The notes beneath the pieces were generated by a model that saw only the letters and a program-made list of their open reading frames with translations, did no database searches and was not told the DNA's origin. From Glutinoglossum americanum (taxonomy: Eukaryota; Ascomycota; Geoglossomycetes; Geoglossales; Geoglossaceae), in NCBI GenBank assembly GCA_020080175.1, contig JAGHQL010000002.1, forward strand, positions 1 through 64,000: a stretch of DNA of 64,000 bases, in the 5' to 3' direction. Numbering within the stretch: the stretch's first letter is position 1; each line of letters opens with the position of its first letter. Below are positions 18,812-29,964 of the stretch, one piece after another. The position numbers and the translations under genes are program-made.

Positions 18812-20032
18812 ATGGCTCCAAGCTCCCCGCCAACCCCGCTGCAATCCTCTTCCTCGCGAACCAAAACTACGGCATCACCTCCACTTTCTAGTAACACGCC
18901 GGCTCTCACGCTGATGGCGCCTACCGGCACTCTCCAAAATAAACATGTTCGTCAATTCGAGTTCGTCCCTCTTATTTCATCTTCAACTCCAGTATTCCTG
19001 CTGGCTGACCGCCTCAACAGCATCGTAGCTACCTACCGTCGCCTCCTAGATGATGATCCCGACCTTACTATGCCTGTCGCTGCAATCGAAGCTCTTGTCG
19101 AGTTACTAGCCCAATCACATGCCTCGACAATCTCCGAGACCCTCGACCTTCTCGCAACCTCTACGCAGCACCTGAAATCACATATTCCGAATCCAATTTC
19201 CCTCTCCGCTGGCACTGACCTCTTCCAGCGCTACATCATACACCAGTTGCAGCGCCCCGGCGGTGGCGCCCATGCGGCGTCAGATTTTCAGAGCATCCGA
19301 AATCATCTTCTGAGCAATGGCAGATTATTTGTGTCTAGAGCAAAGCAAGCAAGAGAGAAGATAGCGGCCTTCGGCAAGGGATTTGTTAGGGATGGCACGA
19401 CCGTACTCACAAACGGTGGCTCACGGGTCGTCGGTGCGCTCCTGGAACGTGCAGCTGAGACAGGCGGCGGTGGAGGGAGTGTGCGATTCCGCGTCATCTA
19501 TGTATTTGGTGGCAGCAAAAACACGGAGGGTGACGCAGTAGTACGTGCATTGCGGGAAAAGGGGGTCCCTGTGGCGGTTATTGGCGAAGGGGCAGTGGGG
19601 TACGCGATGGGCAAAGTAGATATGGTGATCGTTGGTGCTGAAGGAGTGGTAGAAAACGGAGGCATGATATCACGACTGGGCACGTACCAGATCGGACTTT
19701 TAGCGCGTGCAGCAGGGAAGCCTTTCTACGTCGTTGCAGAAAGCCATAAGTTCGTACGGCTGTATCCACTGAGCCAATACGACCTACCGATCGAGCAAAA
19801 GGTCATTGATTTCAAAACGTCTGCTGATGAAGAAGAAGAGGCTACAGCAAATGCAAAGGAAGTAGATGTGGCATTTGCAGAGAGGACGCCGAGAGCAAGT
19901 GAGAGGATGGAGTATTTTAATAGAGAGGGGAGAGGCAAGGCAGAGGCCAACGGAGTGGAAGATGCTGTGGATTTTACTGTGAGTGTCCCCGTAACGAGTG
20001 AGGGAAGGAGAGCTAACGGGCAGACCTCCTGA
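18812..20032 (+). CDS. GCN3: Translation initiation factor eIF2B subunit alpha, 386 aa
   Basis: Regulatory subunit of eIF2B, the exchange factor for eIF2, which senses eIF2-alpha phosphorylation. Exons: 18812-18960 and 19021-20032. The 60-bp intron (18961-19020) is 3n long and has no stop, so the unspliced frame stays open; removing it gives RQFDIVATYRRLL, the family sequence. Visible blocks: DPDLTMPVAAIEALVELL, NGRLFVSRAKQAREKIA, VFGGSKNTEGDAVVRALREKGVPVAVIGEGAVGYAMGKVDMVIVGAEGVVENGG in overlapping short pieces, and AAGKPFYVVAESHKFVRLYPLSQYDLP. The N-terminal 45 residues before the helical domain are a Ser/Pro-rich extension; an internal ATG at 18914 would trim it. Convergent with NMD3. Confidence 0.92.
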   Translation: MAPSSPPTPLQSSSSRTKTTASPPLSSNTPALTLMAPTGTLQNKHVRQFEFVPLISSSTPVFLLADRLNSIVATYRRLLDDDPDLTMPVAAIEALVELLAQSHASTISETLDLLATSTQHLKSHIPNPISLSAGTDLFQRYIIHQLQRPGGGAHAASDFQSIRNHLLSNGRLFVSRAKQAREKIAAFGKGFVRDGTTVLTNGGSRVVGALLERAAETGGGGGSVRFRVIYVFGGSKNTEGDAVVRALREKGVPVAVIGEGAVGYAMGKVDMVIVGAEGVVENGGMISRLGTYQIGLLARAAGKPFYVVAESHKFVRLYPLSQYDLPIEQKVIDFKTSADEEEEATANAKEVDVAFAERTPRASERMEYFNREGRGKAEANGVEDAVDFTVSVPVTSEGRRANGQTS

Positions 20033-20529
20033 AGCCACCTGACCTTATATCTGCCCTCGTTACAGAGCATGGTGTGCTCACACCAAGCGCTGTTAGTGAG
20101 CAGCTGATTAAAATATGGTTTTGAGACCAAGGCTTCCATGTTGACCGGATTTACGAAAAAATTCGAATTCCCGCATTAGCATTTGGACCCGGCGTTTTTT
20201 TCCCTATCCGGAAACACTGATTGGGAGTAAGCATTATTATAGATGGGGTAGAGTCGATGAAAATCGAGTCTTGAAAAGTTAGACTTTGGCATTCAGCAAG
20301 TTGATATCCACTGCTGCGAGCGGGGACTGAGAATTTGGGTTTGGGAGCATATATTGGCCCAAGGGAGATCGGAGTAATCCCCAACCTGGCTGCCGCAACC
20401 GGCCGTAGGATACCCTCATAAAAGTTCGAACTCTTTTTGGAGCAAGCCACTAGTACCTCACCCTAGTGTTTCCAAAATCTAGCTCTATAAATTCCATAGA
20501 AAAGAGTTTTTCATTGCACACAGTCGCCG
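20033..20529. other. Convergent intergenic region GCN3/NMD3
   Basis: About 500 bp of 3' flanking DNA for both genes. I see no gene or repeat. Confidence 0.5.
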
Positions 20530-22289
20530 TCAAGGTCCATCCTCCATGTTTAGTTCGTCAAACTCATCGAGTAGTTCGTCCATGCTAATCTCCGGCACGT
20601 CTTCATCCTCGCTACCCTCACCCACCACGCTCGCTTCTATAGCGGCAGATGAACCGCCCCCTCCTTCAATTCCCTCCATCCTCTCCGCCCTATCCGGTGT
20701 CTTCTGAGTTTTAGATTTATACAACGACAACATCGCCCTCAGCTCTGTATCCTCCTCCACATCCCGTAAGAACATCTCGAAATCGCGCTCCATGCGTTCC
20801 TGATCCTGCTTCCTCGGTAAAAGTTCCCCCTCATCACGCTCCATGCGCTTAAGGCGCCAGTGGCGAGACTTGCTCTTCTTTTTGCGCGCGTAAAACTTCT
20901 TAACGAGTATTACGTCTGGGACAGAGTCGGCGTAGTTGCTCTGCTCGACCGCCTCGAACTGAGGATTGTTGAAATTTGTGCCAGTAAGCTGGTATCCTAG
21001 TACTGAATCCCCAGGATGTAGAATCTGCCCAAGGTGAGTGCGAGTGAAGTAGGTCTTGTCGTTAACGCCGAGGTCGGATGCACGGGCCACAGTGGCTTCT
21101 GAGAGGAGGAAGCGGCCTTTCGTAGGACCGAGGGGTTCAATTTCCAGGACGACGAACTCAGTCAGGTCATGGACATCAGCTAGTGATGTGAATGGCGTTC
21201 TCCAGTAAATAGGGGCGGAGACGTCCGCCGCCTGAAGGGTGGTGGGGTCCAGAAGGTTAACCGAAGTACCCACGCGGTAACAAAGGGTTAATGGTGAGAT
21301 ATTTCCTAACGATTTTGCGAGCTTAATGGGCAGGCAAACGATGTCGTCCTTGCATATAGGCACTAGTTCGACCGAGAAAGAAAATTTGTAGGATTTTGTG
21401 GATGTGTGGATGTCATGCGAGATTAACTCTTGCGATTTCTTGCTTCGTACAGGGGCGACTGAGTTTAGGAAGTCGACAAACTTTTCGGCATGGTTCCGTT
21501 GTGCATAAAAGAAGTCGAGACCATCTTTGACTTCTCGAATGTTGATTGTATCTCGATGTGCATTGTGTTTTAAGATGAGCTGTTCTAGGTAAAGGAAAGT
21601 ACGTTTATGGGGGACTTTTTGGCGGACTTGGACAACAGCTCGCCAAGTATTTGCTTGTGTCAAAGATCAGTTTATGCATAATCCTTAGGAATCGAGGAAT
21701 GCGCACCGGTGTAGGATTTGGCACAGTCAGGGCACTGCTGATACGCTACCACATATTCCACCTCAAACGTCTGCTGCAGTATTGTGCCCTGGAATGCCTC
21801 CTGTTGGATAGTGATTTTGACCTTCACTCTTCGTGAATGTGGCTCTGTCCACACGAAGCTCGCATCAATAATTCTCACTTTTGACAGCCCGCGTAGTTTT
21901 CTTAGGCACAAGGCAAGTAACTCGCGTGACTCAGGGGCTGCTACCAGCCAGTGGGAAGGTGGTTGGAGCCATCTATCACAGCCTTTGCAAGTATGGAGGG
22001 TTGCCTCTCGCTGGACACCTTCAGAAATGTCAACAGTCAACTTGACACAATCGTAACATAGTGCACCAGCAGAGGTAGTGCCTATTATAGATTAGTAAAA
22101 ATTAATGTGAATCGAAGAGGAAGAATACCATCTATTGGTGCGCCACAGTTGCAGCAAAGGATACTGCGGGGCAAAACAAAAAGTCAGCGGTGAGAATATA
22201 AATATTCACGAACGGACTCACGTTGCAGAGGTTTGTTGGCCCACAGCCAAAGGTTGTATTGAAATAGGAGCGTCAAAGTCCATAGACAT
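20530..22289 (-). CDS. NMD3: 60S ribosomal export protein Nmd3, 533 aa
   Basis: Adaptor linking the pre-60S particle to exportin Crm1. Exons: 22289-22222, 22163-22129 (35 nt), 22081-21707, 21653-20530, total 534 codons; donors are GTGAGT, GTATTC and GTGCGC. Zinc-binding CxxC pairs at the N-terminus are intact: CCNC, CYDC, CKGC and CPDC. Family blocks follow: SYTANTWRAVVQVRQKV, LDFFYAQRNHAEKFVDFL and ISHDIHTSTKSYKFSF. The C-terminus has a basic run (ARKKKSKSRHWRLKR) and an acidic, Leu/Met-patterned tail (ISMDELLDEFDELNM) that fits the Crm1 export signal. Divergent from ESF2 with only 234 bp between start codons. Confidence 0.94.
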
Positions 22290-22523
22290 CCTCACGAAGT
22301 GCTCCAGTAACAAGTTTGTTTGTATGAAGTGGGGAGCGGTTTGGGCTGCTTGCAATATAATTTAAATTTCACCCCACTCAAATCGATAAACCTCGTCACA
22401 CAGAGATTAGTCAGCTCAAGAACGCTGACTAGTTATCCGAATGGTCATATCCTGCACGTGACGTGAAGGTTCATTTCACCGCGGACAACACCGAACCCTG
22501 GCAATAATTACAAAATACAGAAT
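22290..22523. promoter_or_regulatory. Shared divergent promoter NMD3/ESF2
   Basis: A 234-bp spacer between two ribosome-biogenesis genes. It holds a palindromic CACGTG with a partial second copy (CACGTGACGTG) at 22455-22465 and an AT palindrome (AATTTAAATTT) near 22362. Joint regulation is inferred, not shown. Confidence 0.55.
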
Positions 22524-23591
22524 ATGCCCGCACAGAAACGGAACGAGTGGCAGGAAGCAGAAGAGGAGAGTGAGGACGACCAGGAGTACGATTCGGAAGC
22601 CGTAGATCAGCGAAAGGATAGCAGGGTTAGCGCACATAAAGCTAAACGGCGGAAGGTTATCGAAGACTCTGAAGAAGAGGAAAATGTCGATGAGGGTGAC
22701 AGGGACGACAGTAACCATGGAAAAGGTGAGACGGACGGAACTGTACCCGCCGCCAAATCTAATTGGGAAATTTTAGCTTCTACGGTAGATCGCAATAATG
22801 GGATCGTCGCATCGTCCGCTTCACTCAAGGTCCTTACTCCTGCAGCGCTCAAGTCCTCCATCGCTACCTCGAAACAGACAGGCGTTGTGTATCTCTCTCG
22901 CGTTCCGCCCTTCATGAAACCTCAAAAGGTTAAACAGCTTCTCTCGCGCTTCGGGACCGTTGGTCGAGTATTTCTTCAACCTGAAGACCCTGCTAGCTAC
23001 TCTAGGAGGAAACGGTTTGGAGGGAATAAGAAACGCAATTTCGAGGATGGCTGGGTGGAGTTCGTGGATAAGAAAGTTGCAAAGCTAGTAGTAGAGACAT
23101 TAAATGCAACAACTATTGGTGGGTCCAAAGTTCTGTCCGTTGCAAGAAGGCCTCCTTCAAGATAAAAGCTTAATTACTTATTGACCGTAGGTGGCAAGAA
23201 GGGCAATTACTACCATGACGATGTGTGGAATATGAAATACCTCAAAGGCTTTAAATGGCATCATCTTACAGAACAGATAGCGAATGAGAATGCGGAAAGA
23301 GCTGCCCGACTAAGGGCGGATATATCACGGACAAACCGCGAAAACAAGTTGTTTTTGCGGAACGTGGAGAGGGCGAAGATGCTAGAAAATATGGATGCAA
23401 AGAGGAAGAGCACGAAAAACAGGGAGAGCGGGATGATGAGCGAGGCAGATGACAATACAGGAGCAGATAAGCTGCGGCCGCGAATCAGTTCCAGGAGACA
23501 CTTCAGACAGAGCGAGGCGATTAGAAAAGGCGAAGATGACAGAGTCCAGCAATCCGAGGAAGTAAAGAGAGTGCTCAGCAAGATATTCTGA
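22524..23591 (+). CDS. ESF2: Pre-rRNA-processing protein Esf2 (ABT1 family), 331 aa
   Basis: Small-subunit processome factor that activates the helicase Dbp8 in 18S rRNA maturation (yeast knowledge). Exons: 22524-23118 and 23191-23591; the 72-bp intron starts GTGGGT. The first 80 residues are acidic with KAKRRK-like basic patches. The RRM fold covers about residues 115-215: GVVYLSRVPPFMKPQKVKQLL, then FGTVGRVFLQPED and DGWVEFVDKKVAK. The exon junction restores [20 protein letters not shown], the Esf2/ABT1 signature, followed by FKWHHLTEQIANENAERAARL. The C-terminus is basic. Confidence 0.93.
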
Positions 23592-23941
23592 TGCTTGAAC
23601 AATAGACATTGTGGGCTTTTAACGAACAACACTAAGGTGCAACTCGGATTCACAAGACGACCCAGACAAAGCGTTAGCAACATCTTAGATTTAGTTATTA
23701 TCCAGACAGCCGTGGAGAATAAAACCATCTGTCCATTCATTGTTGTCTCAACAAAGGCCGGACTGTTTCTACAATACCCAGCCGCTGTGAGGTACCTGTG
23801 TCAAATGCCACATATAGGGAGGAAATTTTATTCCCATCGAACGAGCAAGCCAAGACGATAGCAAAGTAGGAGGAATCAAAGTCCCTATCGAGCGGACCCA
23901 CTCAGTCGTCCAAGCGTTTCCACAATTTTTACTAACTTGGG
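23592..23941. other. Intergenic region ESF2 to first TPR-like gene
   Basis: 350 bp between two genes on the same strand. No gene or repeat is recognised. Confidence 0.5.
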
Positions 23942-24628
23942 ATGACACCTGTCCAACCCGGCCAGGTTTCCCAGGCTGTTGCCAAAATACTCAAGGAACG
24001 AGACGAACTCCGCATTGAGACTACTTACCAAGGCCAAATAGTCGGTCAACTCGGCCGCCAACTTGACTACTATGAGTCTTTACTCATCTCCACACAATGT
24101 GAGCTGAAAGCCTACCGGCCTCACGGTCTAAAGAACAAGGAAGCCGATGACGGAGTGTGGATTGGCACCTGGCTCTCTACTAAAAAGGGCAAATTCGCAC
24201 TCGGTCCTGCAGAGACAGCCTGGTCTAAACGCGAACATCAACGTGCCATTGCAATTCTAGATGCTATTATCCTTGGAGGCGGAGAAAATAACGACATTAA
24301 GATCCGAGCAAGACTCCTTAAAGCAGTCGTCGGACGGGACTGTGGACTCAAGAAGGAAGCCCTCGTCGAAAGCGAAGACGCCTTGCAAATGGCCATAGAA
24401 AAACAACTCTATGACCTCGCAGGCATGGCCCAATTCCATCGTGGGGTCTGCTTCTTCCACATGGAAAAATTTGCTGAAGCCTCCTTCTGCTTCTCGCTCG
24501 CAGCTCACACGAGAAACTACTGCGACCAAGTCAGTGTCTGGAAACAAATGGCAGAAGAAATGAGACTCCTGTATCCGTCTGGAGACCTAAAGAGGTATAT
24601 TACACCAGGTTTCAAAGGATTCTCGTAG
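23942..24628 (+). CDS. TPR-like protein of unknown function, 228 aa
   Basis: Single exon from ATG 23942. The N-terminal 50 residues look like a coiled coil (VAKILKERDELR, LGRQLDYYESLL). After a short linker come two or three TPR-like helical pairs (about residues 95-200), with the sequence AQFHRGVCFFHMEKFAEASFCFSLA matching TPR helix A and B spacing. I do not recognise the family. The next gene has the same arrangement (ALx3E, QxAxE, AQFxRG, then FxxxxR), so the two look like diverged tandem duplicates. Role unknown; TPR arrays usually mediate protein contacts. Confidence 0.65.
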   Translation: MTPVQPGQVSQAVAKILKERDELRIETTYQGQIVGQLGRQLDYYESLLISTQCELKAYRPHGLKNKEADDGVWIGTWLSTKKGKFALGPAETAWSKREHQRAIAILDAIILGGGENNDIKIRARLLKAVVGRDCGLKKEALVESEDALQMAIEKQLYDLAGMAQFHRGVCFFHMEKFAEASFCFSLAAHTRNYCDQVSVWKQMAEEMRLLYPSGDLKRYITPGFKGFS

Positions 24629-24911
24629 TGGTAATATAATATCTTCACGATATCACCCTTTCAACAAGGGGTAGAGAGCTTAGACACACTTCGAGCGCGC
24701 TAATCTTTATCAAAGAGCATCAATCAGTTACTGAACTCACAGCCCAGACATTTTGAGTAACCATAAGCTTCCGCAAACTTCAACAATAAGAGTAATTCTA
24801 GACAAAGAAAACTTTGATATTAACTATAGCAGGATAAATACGTGTTAGTTCCCCGTGGCTGAACCATAGTCTTTGCACAATCCAACACACCAAACCCGCC
24901 AACAATTAGCC

Positions 24912-26094
24912 ATGGAAACGTCAACCCAGAGACCTCACTCAGGGCCAGTGCCGCTGATACCTGATAGGCGGTTGGAGCCTTTAAATCTTAGTTCATCGGC
25001 GGACCTAACGGACCAGCCGAACCCGGTAGGACTCCCCGACTCTAAATTTTTTGAAACAACATCAAGTGTTGTGTTCGAAGAAATACATACCCCGAGAATA
25101 GGTGATTTTTCAGCCGGGAGTAGTAGGCCCTCCGACAAAGGCCAAAAATTTCCCCCTGAAATAGTATGTAGTCATATAGATTCGCTGCCCTTCTTACCCA
25201 ACTGACAGCATTTAGGTGCCCAAATCATACTGGAAGGGCTGGAGAGGGGATGTCAAAAGGGAAGACTTTGAGGAATATAGGGGCCTTATCATGGATGAAC
25301 TTGAGAGACTCCGCCTCCAGACGCTTGAGTTGAGCGTTTGGAAGAGAGAGAAGTTGAAAGATGAGACAGAAGAGGCAATCAGGCGTCATATTCAAATAGG
25401 GAGGTTGAGGGCAACGTCTCCGGAAACTGAGCCAAGAGGTCCACCCAAGGTGCCTATCCCGTTGGATGATCTCTACGATGAAGAGGCCAGCCGACCAGGG
25501 CATTTTATCTTCACCAGCATCCATGACAAACTAAAAGAATTAAACATCAAGGCTCTATGTGTCCGCGCAAGGCTAGCCATAATGTCGCGACACACAAATA
25601 AGGCGTTACAAATTGCAGAACAGGGGTGTCAACTAGCGTTAGAATTCGACTTCGAACCGATATATTCGAAAGCCCAGTTCTGGAGAGGCGCTGCCGCATA
25701 CCAGATGGGCGACTGGAATAAGGCGGTCGAAGCGTTCGATGTCGGTCGAAGGGCTAAGGACATCTATATGGAGGGCGCTGTGGCTGAAGCCTTTTTAGAG
25801 AGGGCAAAAGCGTTTCTAGCTGCGAAAGAGGGGTGGCTGGAGGGATATGCCGAGCAGGGAAAGATAGAAGAATCTGCAGAGCTTGCTGTTACCAAAGCGT
25901 ACGAGAGGAAAGCCCTTCGCGTGCCAGACGAATCTCTCGCCACCACAACCACAGAAAAAGCGGAGACAACTGCTCCTACTATAGCTGGCCGGGTGTCACC
26001 TAGCCTAGCAGCAGAGTTAGGGGAGCTCGCAGATTCAGATGGTTCGGATAATCCAGAAGGCCCCAAAGAGGAGGGGAAACCCATGCACACATAG
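24912..26094 (+). CDS. TPR-like protein of unknown function, 376 aa
   Basis: Exons: 24912-25163 and 25216-26094, joined across a 52-bp intron with GTATGT donor, CTGAC branch and TTTAG acceptor, giving PPEIVPKSYWKGW. The first 85 residues are Ser/Pro-rich and probably disordered. Residues about 90-150 are charged and helical (MDELERLRLQTLELSVWKRE). A TPR-like block follows (about 175-260), including ALQIAEQGCQLALEF and AQFWRGAAAYQMGDWNKAVEAF. The tail is acidic and Thr/Ala-rich. Downstream neighbour in tandem of the gene at 23942, with a similar core; named function not recognised. Confidence 0.7.
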
Positions 26095-26531
26095 ATTTTT
26101 AGATTTCAAGCTAGGGATGCCTTTAAAATCTCGAAATACAAGCCCTGGGTTGTTCTCGACTAGAGGGGGAGGGGGGGGTTGAGCTGAGGGGTTCTGGCGT
26201 TAATGAAAAGAATTGCAAGGATTGGGACCTGCGGACATGTTATCTCGTCATCTTTGCAACTCTCTTTTGATCCCCCCTAAATGTATTTCGAATGGAATAT
26301 TTTAGGATGAGTTTGCCTACCCGCGGTGAATACACACAAATGAAGTCTGAATACTAGGGCAGATCCAGCCTAATCAGACAGGTAAACTCACCAGAGGTAT
26401 AAAAATTACCCCTTAGAAAATATTCTCTTAGTTACCCCGCTAGGATGATTCTAATATGCGGTCGTGATCTTAACACAATACATCCTCCCCCATGGGCTAG
26501 AAACATACCGGTCTGAATCTGGATAATATTA
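26095..26531. other. Convergent intergenic region
   Basis: 437 bp between the second TPR-like gene and the DUF92 gene, with a G-rich run at about 26163-26179. No gene is seen. Confidence 0.5.
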
Positions 26532-27906
26532 TTACCCCATAACGCGGTCTAGTGGAACACCCCAGTACCAAGCGGCCATCACAATACCTCCAATGCTCAT
26601 AATAATAGCCATAAGCAGATTTACCGCATTGTTGTCCAACAACCCAACCCCACTCTCTACCTTACGACTCGGTATTCCCTCATGTCCTTTCTCCCCGGAA
26701 CTCAGCTCCGGATGTTGTTTTTCAGATTTCTCCCCTAACCTCCGCCGTAAGTCCCTGCCCTCACCACTGGTTGTGCGCTCTACACTGTCGGCGATATTGC
26801 TAGAATGTAGAAGCGACGCGCGAATTTCAGTAGCTTTTGAGAAGTGCATCGAAGGCCCCGTAGGGTGGACAAGGACCTAAGGCGAGAGATAGAATCAGCT
26901 AAAGTTGATGAGGAAAGCCTGAACTCCTGCCATCCAACACACCTTCTTGCCGCCGGCTCCCTCGACGACCTTCCCAGTTCTAATATCCACCACACTGGCC
27001 TGTAACCATCCTCCGAGAAAGCTATCAAGGAAGCTGCCAAGACCACCCCATATGGTGGCAGCTATAACCCAAATCACCTTCTCTTTCATGCCCCATGCTG
27101 GCCCCTCACGTAGTTCTACAGACTTGTAACTTGCTGAAGATTGGGATGTACAGAACGGCAGGAGGAGCGCAGAGGTGAGTGCGACTGTGAAAGCGCCGAA
27201 GAACCCAGCGAGGATCCCGGAGAGCGTAACACCCCCATTCGTACCGGGTGGGACATGTCGCAACTTTAGAGATGTGATGAGTCGGGGACGACTTTTTGAA
27301 AGGATGCCCAATTCTGAAGAGAAGGTATCAGCTGCAACAGCAGCGTAATTCCTACACGAGTCTTAGTTGAGGTATAACCCGGTTACACAAAGCGGAGCAT
27401 TCCTACGCTACAATACCAACCACAAGAACGTCCCCTCCCCACGACCAACATGTCTGGCTAGTGCCGCCACGTTCTCGACCCGCCAGCTGCCAGGCATGGA
27501 GTAGAATGAGGACAGAAGCTACGATTGAGTTTGCTAGAACTTGTACGTGTGTTCGAGGGCCTTCAGTACCGGAAGAGCCCGAAGCAGAGAGGGTGAGTCG
27601 TGCCTTAACGTCATGCTTTACCTAGAAGCTGTAGGGTTAGAAGCTAATCGAAGAAAAAGAAAGAAAAGGCATAGTAAGACCCACAAACCTATACTAACCC
27701 ATAGAGAGATCATGCCTCACCTTTGTCACGGCTGTGCCGCCTAAGAAGAAAACTGCTAGGAGGGCTAAGAAGACGCTCCAAGGGTGGATTGCATGGATAG
27801 TACCGGTGACGGCTGCGGTAACGATTCCGATCGGTGTCAAGGACTTCCGAGACCAGGCACGATAAACTAGCAAAGCTATTGCGGGAACCGCTATCAGCGG
27901 TTGCAT
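26532..27906 (-). CDS. DUF92/TMEM19-family integral membrane protein, 384 aa
   Basis: Exons: 27906-27721, 27621-27407, 27351-26943, 26876-26532, total 385 codons. Family blocks: TAVTKVKHDVKARLTLSASGSS (split by intron 1), VGIVANYAAVAADTFSSELG at the exon 2/3 junction, KSRPRLITSLKLRHVPPGTNGGVTLSG, WGGLGSFLDSFLGGWLQAS and GGKKVLVHP. About six hydrophobic segments are visible, with a final one near LLMAIIMSIGGIVMAAWY. Plant relatives include the phytyl-phosphate kinase VTE6; the fungal role is not established, so a lipid or isoprenoid-phosphate kinase activity is only inference. The donor of intron 2 (GC|GTAGGA) was chosen because it alone restores VGIVANYAAV. Confidence 0.88.
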
Positions 27907-29964
27907 CTTAGTCGTTGGAATGCCCCGTTATCCAAGTAGGATGTCGAATTGCTAAGAATTGTTAGGGATTGTTGATGGGATTGCCATCTGATAATTGCAT
28001 ATGTGGTTCGTATAGTTCACCCGAGTGATCCAACATCAATAAGTTTTTGCTTAGTGATGAGCTCTGATATGTATGGAAAACACTACCCGGCCAGCGAAAC
28101 TTCGAACCCCACGGCTCTTAGCCCTTGTACTACTATTCTAGAGGGCGTCTAAGGAAACTAATTCTAGGCCACTAGTGGTCGGAAAAGCAACATTGTAGAA
28201 ATTCGATGAACGGAACGCTGTGTCGCAGGACCTAACGTCGACTTTGCCGATATATCGGATGATGTTCACTACTCTAGCGTAGCTTCTAACAATGATCTCA
28301 TCAAGATATCTCAAACTACATTTAATTGCGGGATCTCCTTGCATATATTTTCGAGTATTTCCGTTTCCATACGTGAATAATCCACACAGCTGGAGATCCG
28401 AACCTGGATACTCATACTCTAAGCAGTGCTTATATATGACTTTATTGCTTTTCCTTCCTCCTGTTTTTGAGCACTAAGGCTTGAATTACTACGCTCTAAT
28501 CTTCCCCCGCCCACCTCCTAAAGCGTTGAGATGCGTTAATATCCTATTGTTCTATTTGCTGCGGTCAGAGTGAGGGCTGTTCCAGCGCCACAAGCAGTCA
28601 CGGCTTGGGTTAGCCCACAACATTCTGCACCTGCCGGTTGTATGCCGTCTTACAGCGGGAGCTTTGAAATTGTTGCCCGGGGCACTAAGGCTCATTCTCA
28701 TTCCACTCTCTCGCGACCTAATTCTAGTCGAGCATGCTTTTATATGTGCACTAGAGCATACTAACGCACGGTTAGCATATCTATCTTCAATGGGACCCGT
28801 TACCGTCTCAGTTACTTGATATCCAGGTGGTTAGTAACTCACGCCTTGCGGCAATCCGCTTCTGATTTCTATAATCTCTATGACAGGCACTGGGCTGCGC
28901 GGTGCGGTCTAATCACACACTCCGTATTGTAGCTGTAGCAATGCACATAATGGAGCTATTCATACTCCGATCCATTAATCTAATTCACCTTCCACTACTC
29001 GGGCCTATGGCGTCGTTTTGTTATCTAACATTAAGTAGTGATTAAACGCAGTGATATATTCTCAATAGCAAAAGCCAGCGAGCAACGAATCCTAATGGGA
29101 TACTTCTCGGTTGCGTGTTGAGTATGGTTAATACGAGGTTCACGAGGGGTGGCTGCTGTACCATGGACAAAGAATACATCTAATGAAGGGAAATAAAGCG
29201 AAACTTTCATATTGTTGGAGGCAGGTTTCTGGTTTATCTTGTGCCATTACTCAAAGACTTTTCATACATGTACCTAGATCTTCCGATAACGCAATTCAAA
29301 GGCTTTACTTTGCATAGGGAAGCCGTGGCTCTGACTGTCCTGTTCCTGCTTGAGGTGGATTGGGGGCTGATTCGGTCGCATCGCCGCATCCTGGAGCTAC
29401 TTGACACTTGTACCATTCGACTCGAAGACTCGGCCATCACAGGGCGCGGATTAGTGGCGATTCTTCTGCAATATCCTTTTCCACATCAAGGCATCTAGAG
29501 AGTTGGTAATGTTTTGGCGGCGTTTGCGTAATACATACCTTAAAGGCTCATTTACTGTGTTTGCGACTCGACCTAAACGCAGCAGCGGTGGTGCCTGGTA
29601 CTCCTGATTGCACCTTTATGAATTATCCGCCACAACGTATAAGATTCCGCGCACCATCATTCGCCGAGCTTCTCTTCTGCCCGTCGTACGGACAATCGAA
29701 GAGAAAATCGTGTTGTGGATTGGAAGTGGTATATCAATCGGAGCGGTGTCGGTCGACCGACAGCCGCCTACCGCCTCGTAAGCATTGTAGAACCAACCTC
29801 CGTAGGCCAGGTTGTGACGGGGCCTATTCGGCGGCTCCCCTCAACGCGGGCCTAGAGCTGTGAGTTTCCAGTGATCACACACTTCCACCGATGGTTGGAC
29901 AATAGGTTGTCGCTGACTGGCTGGCACGTTCTTGCGCGCAGCATCGAGAAACTGAGATCATAAG
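27907..29964. other. Two-kilobase gene-poor intergenic stretch
   Basis: Between the starts of the DUF92 gene (minus) and the arrestin-like gene (plus). Open frames such as 29241-29498 and 29561-29863 are short and show no domain or conserved-looking pattern. A TTCGAACCCC near 28108 resembles a tRNA T-arm but no cloverleaf can be built around it. It may hold promoters or decayed sequence; nothing specific is supported. Confidence 0.45.

Noticed and set aside
28085-28125. tRNA-like T-arm (TTCGAACCCC)
   Set aside because: No acceptor, D- or anticodon-stem could be paired around it on either strand.
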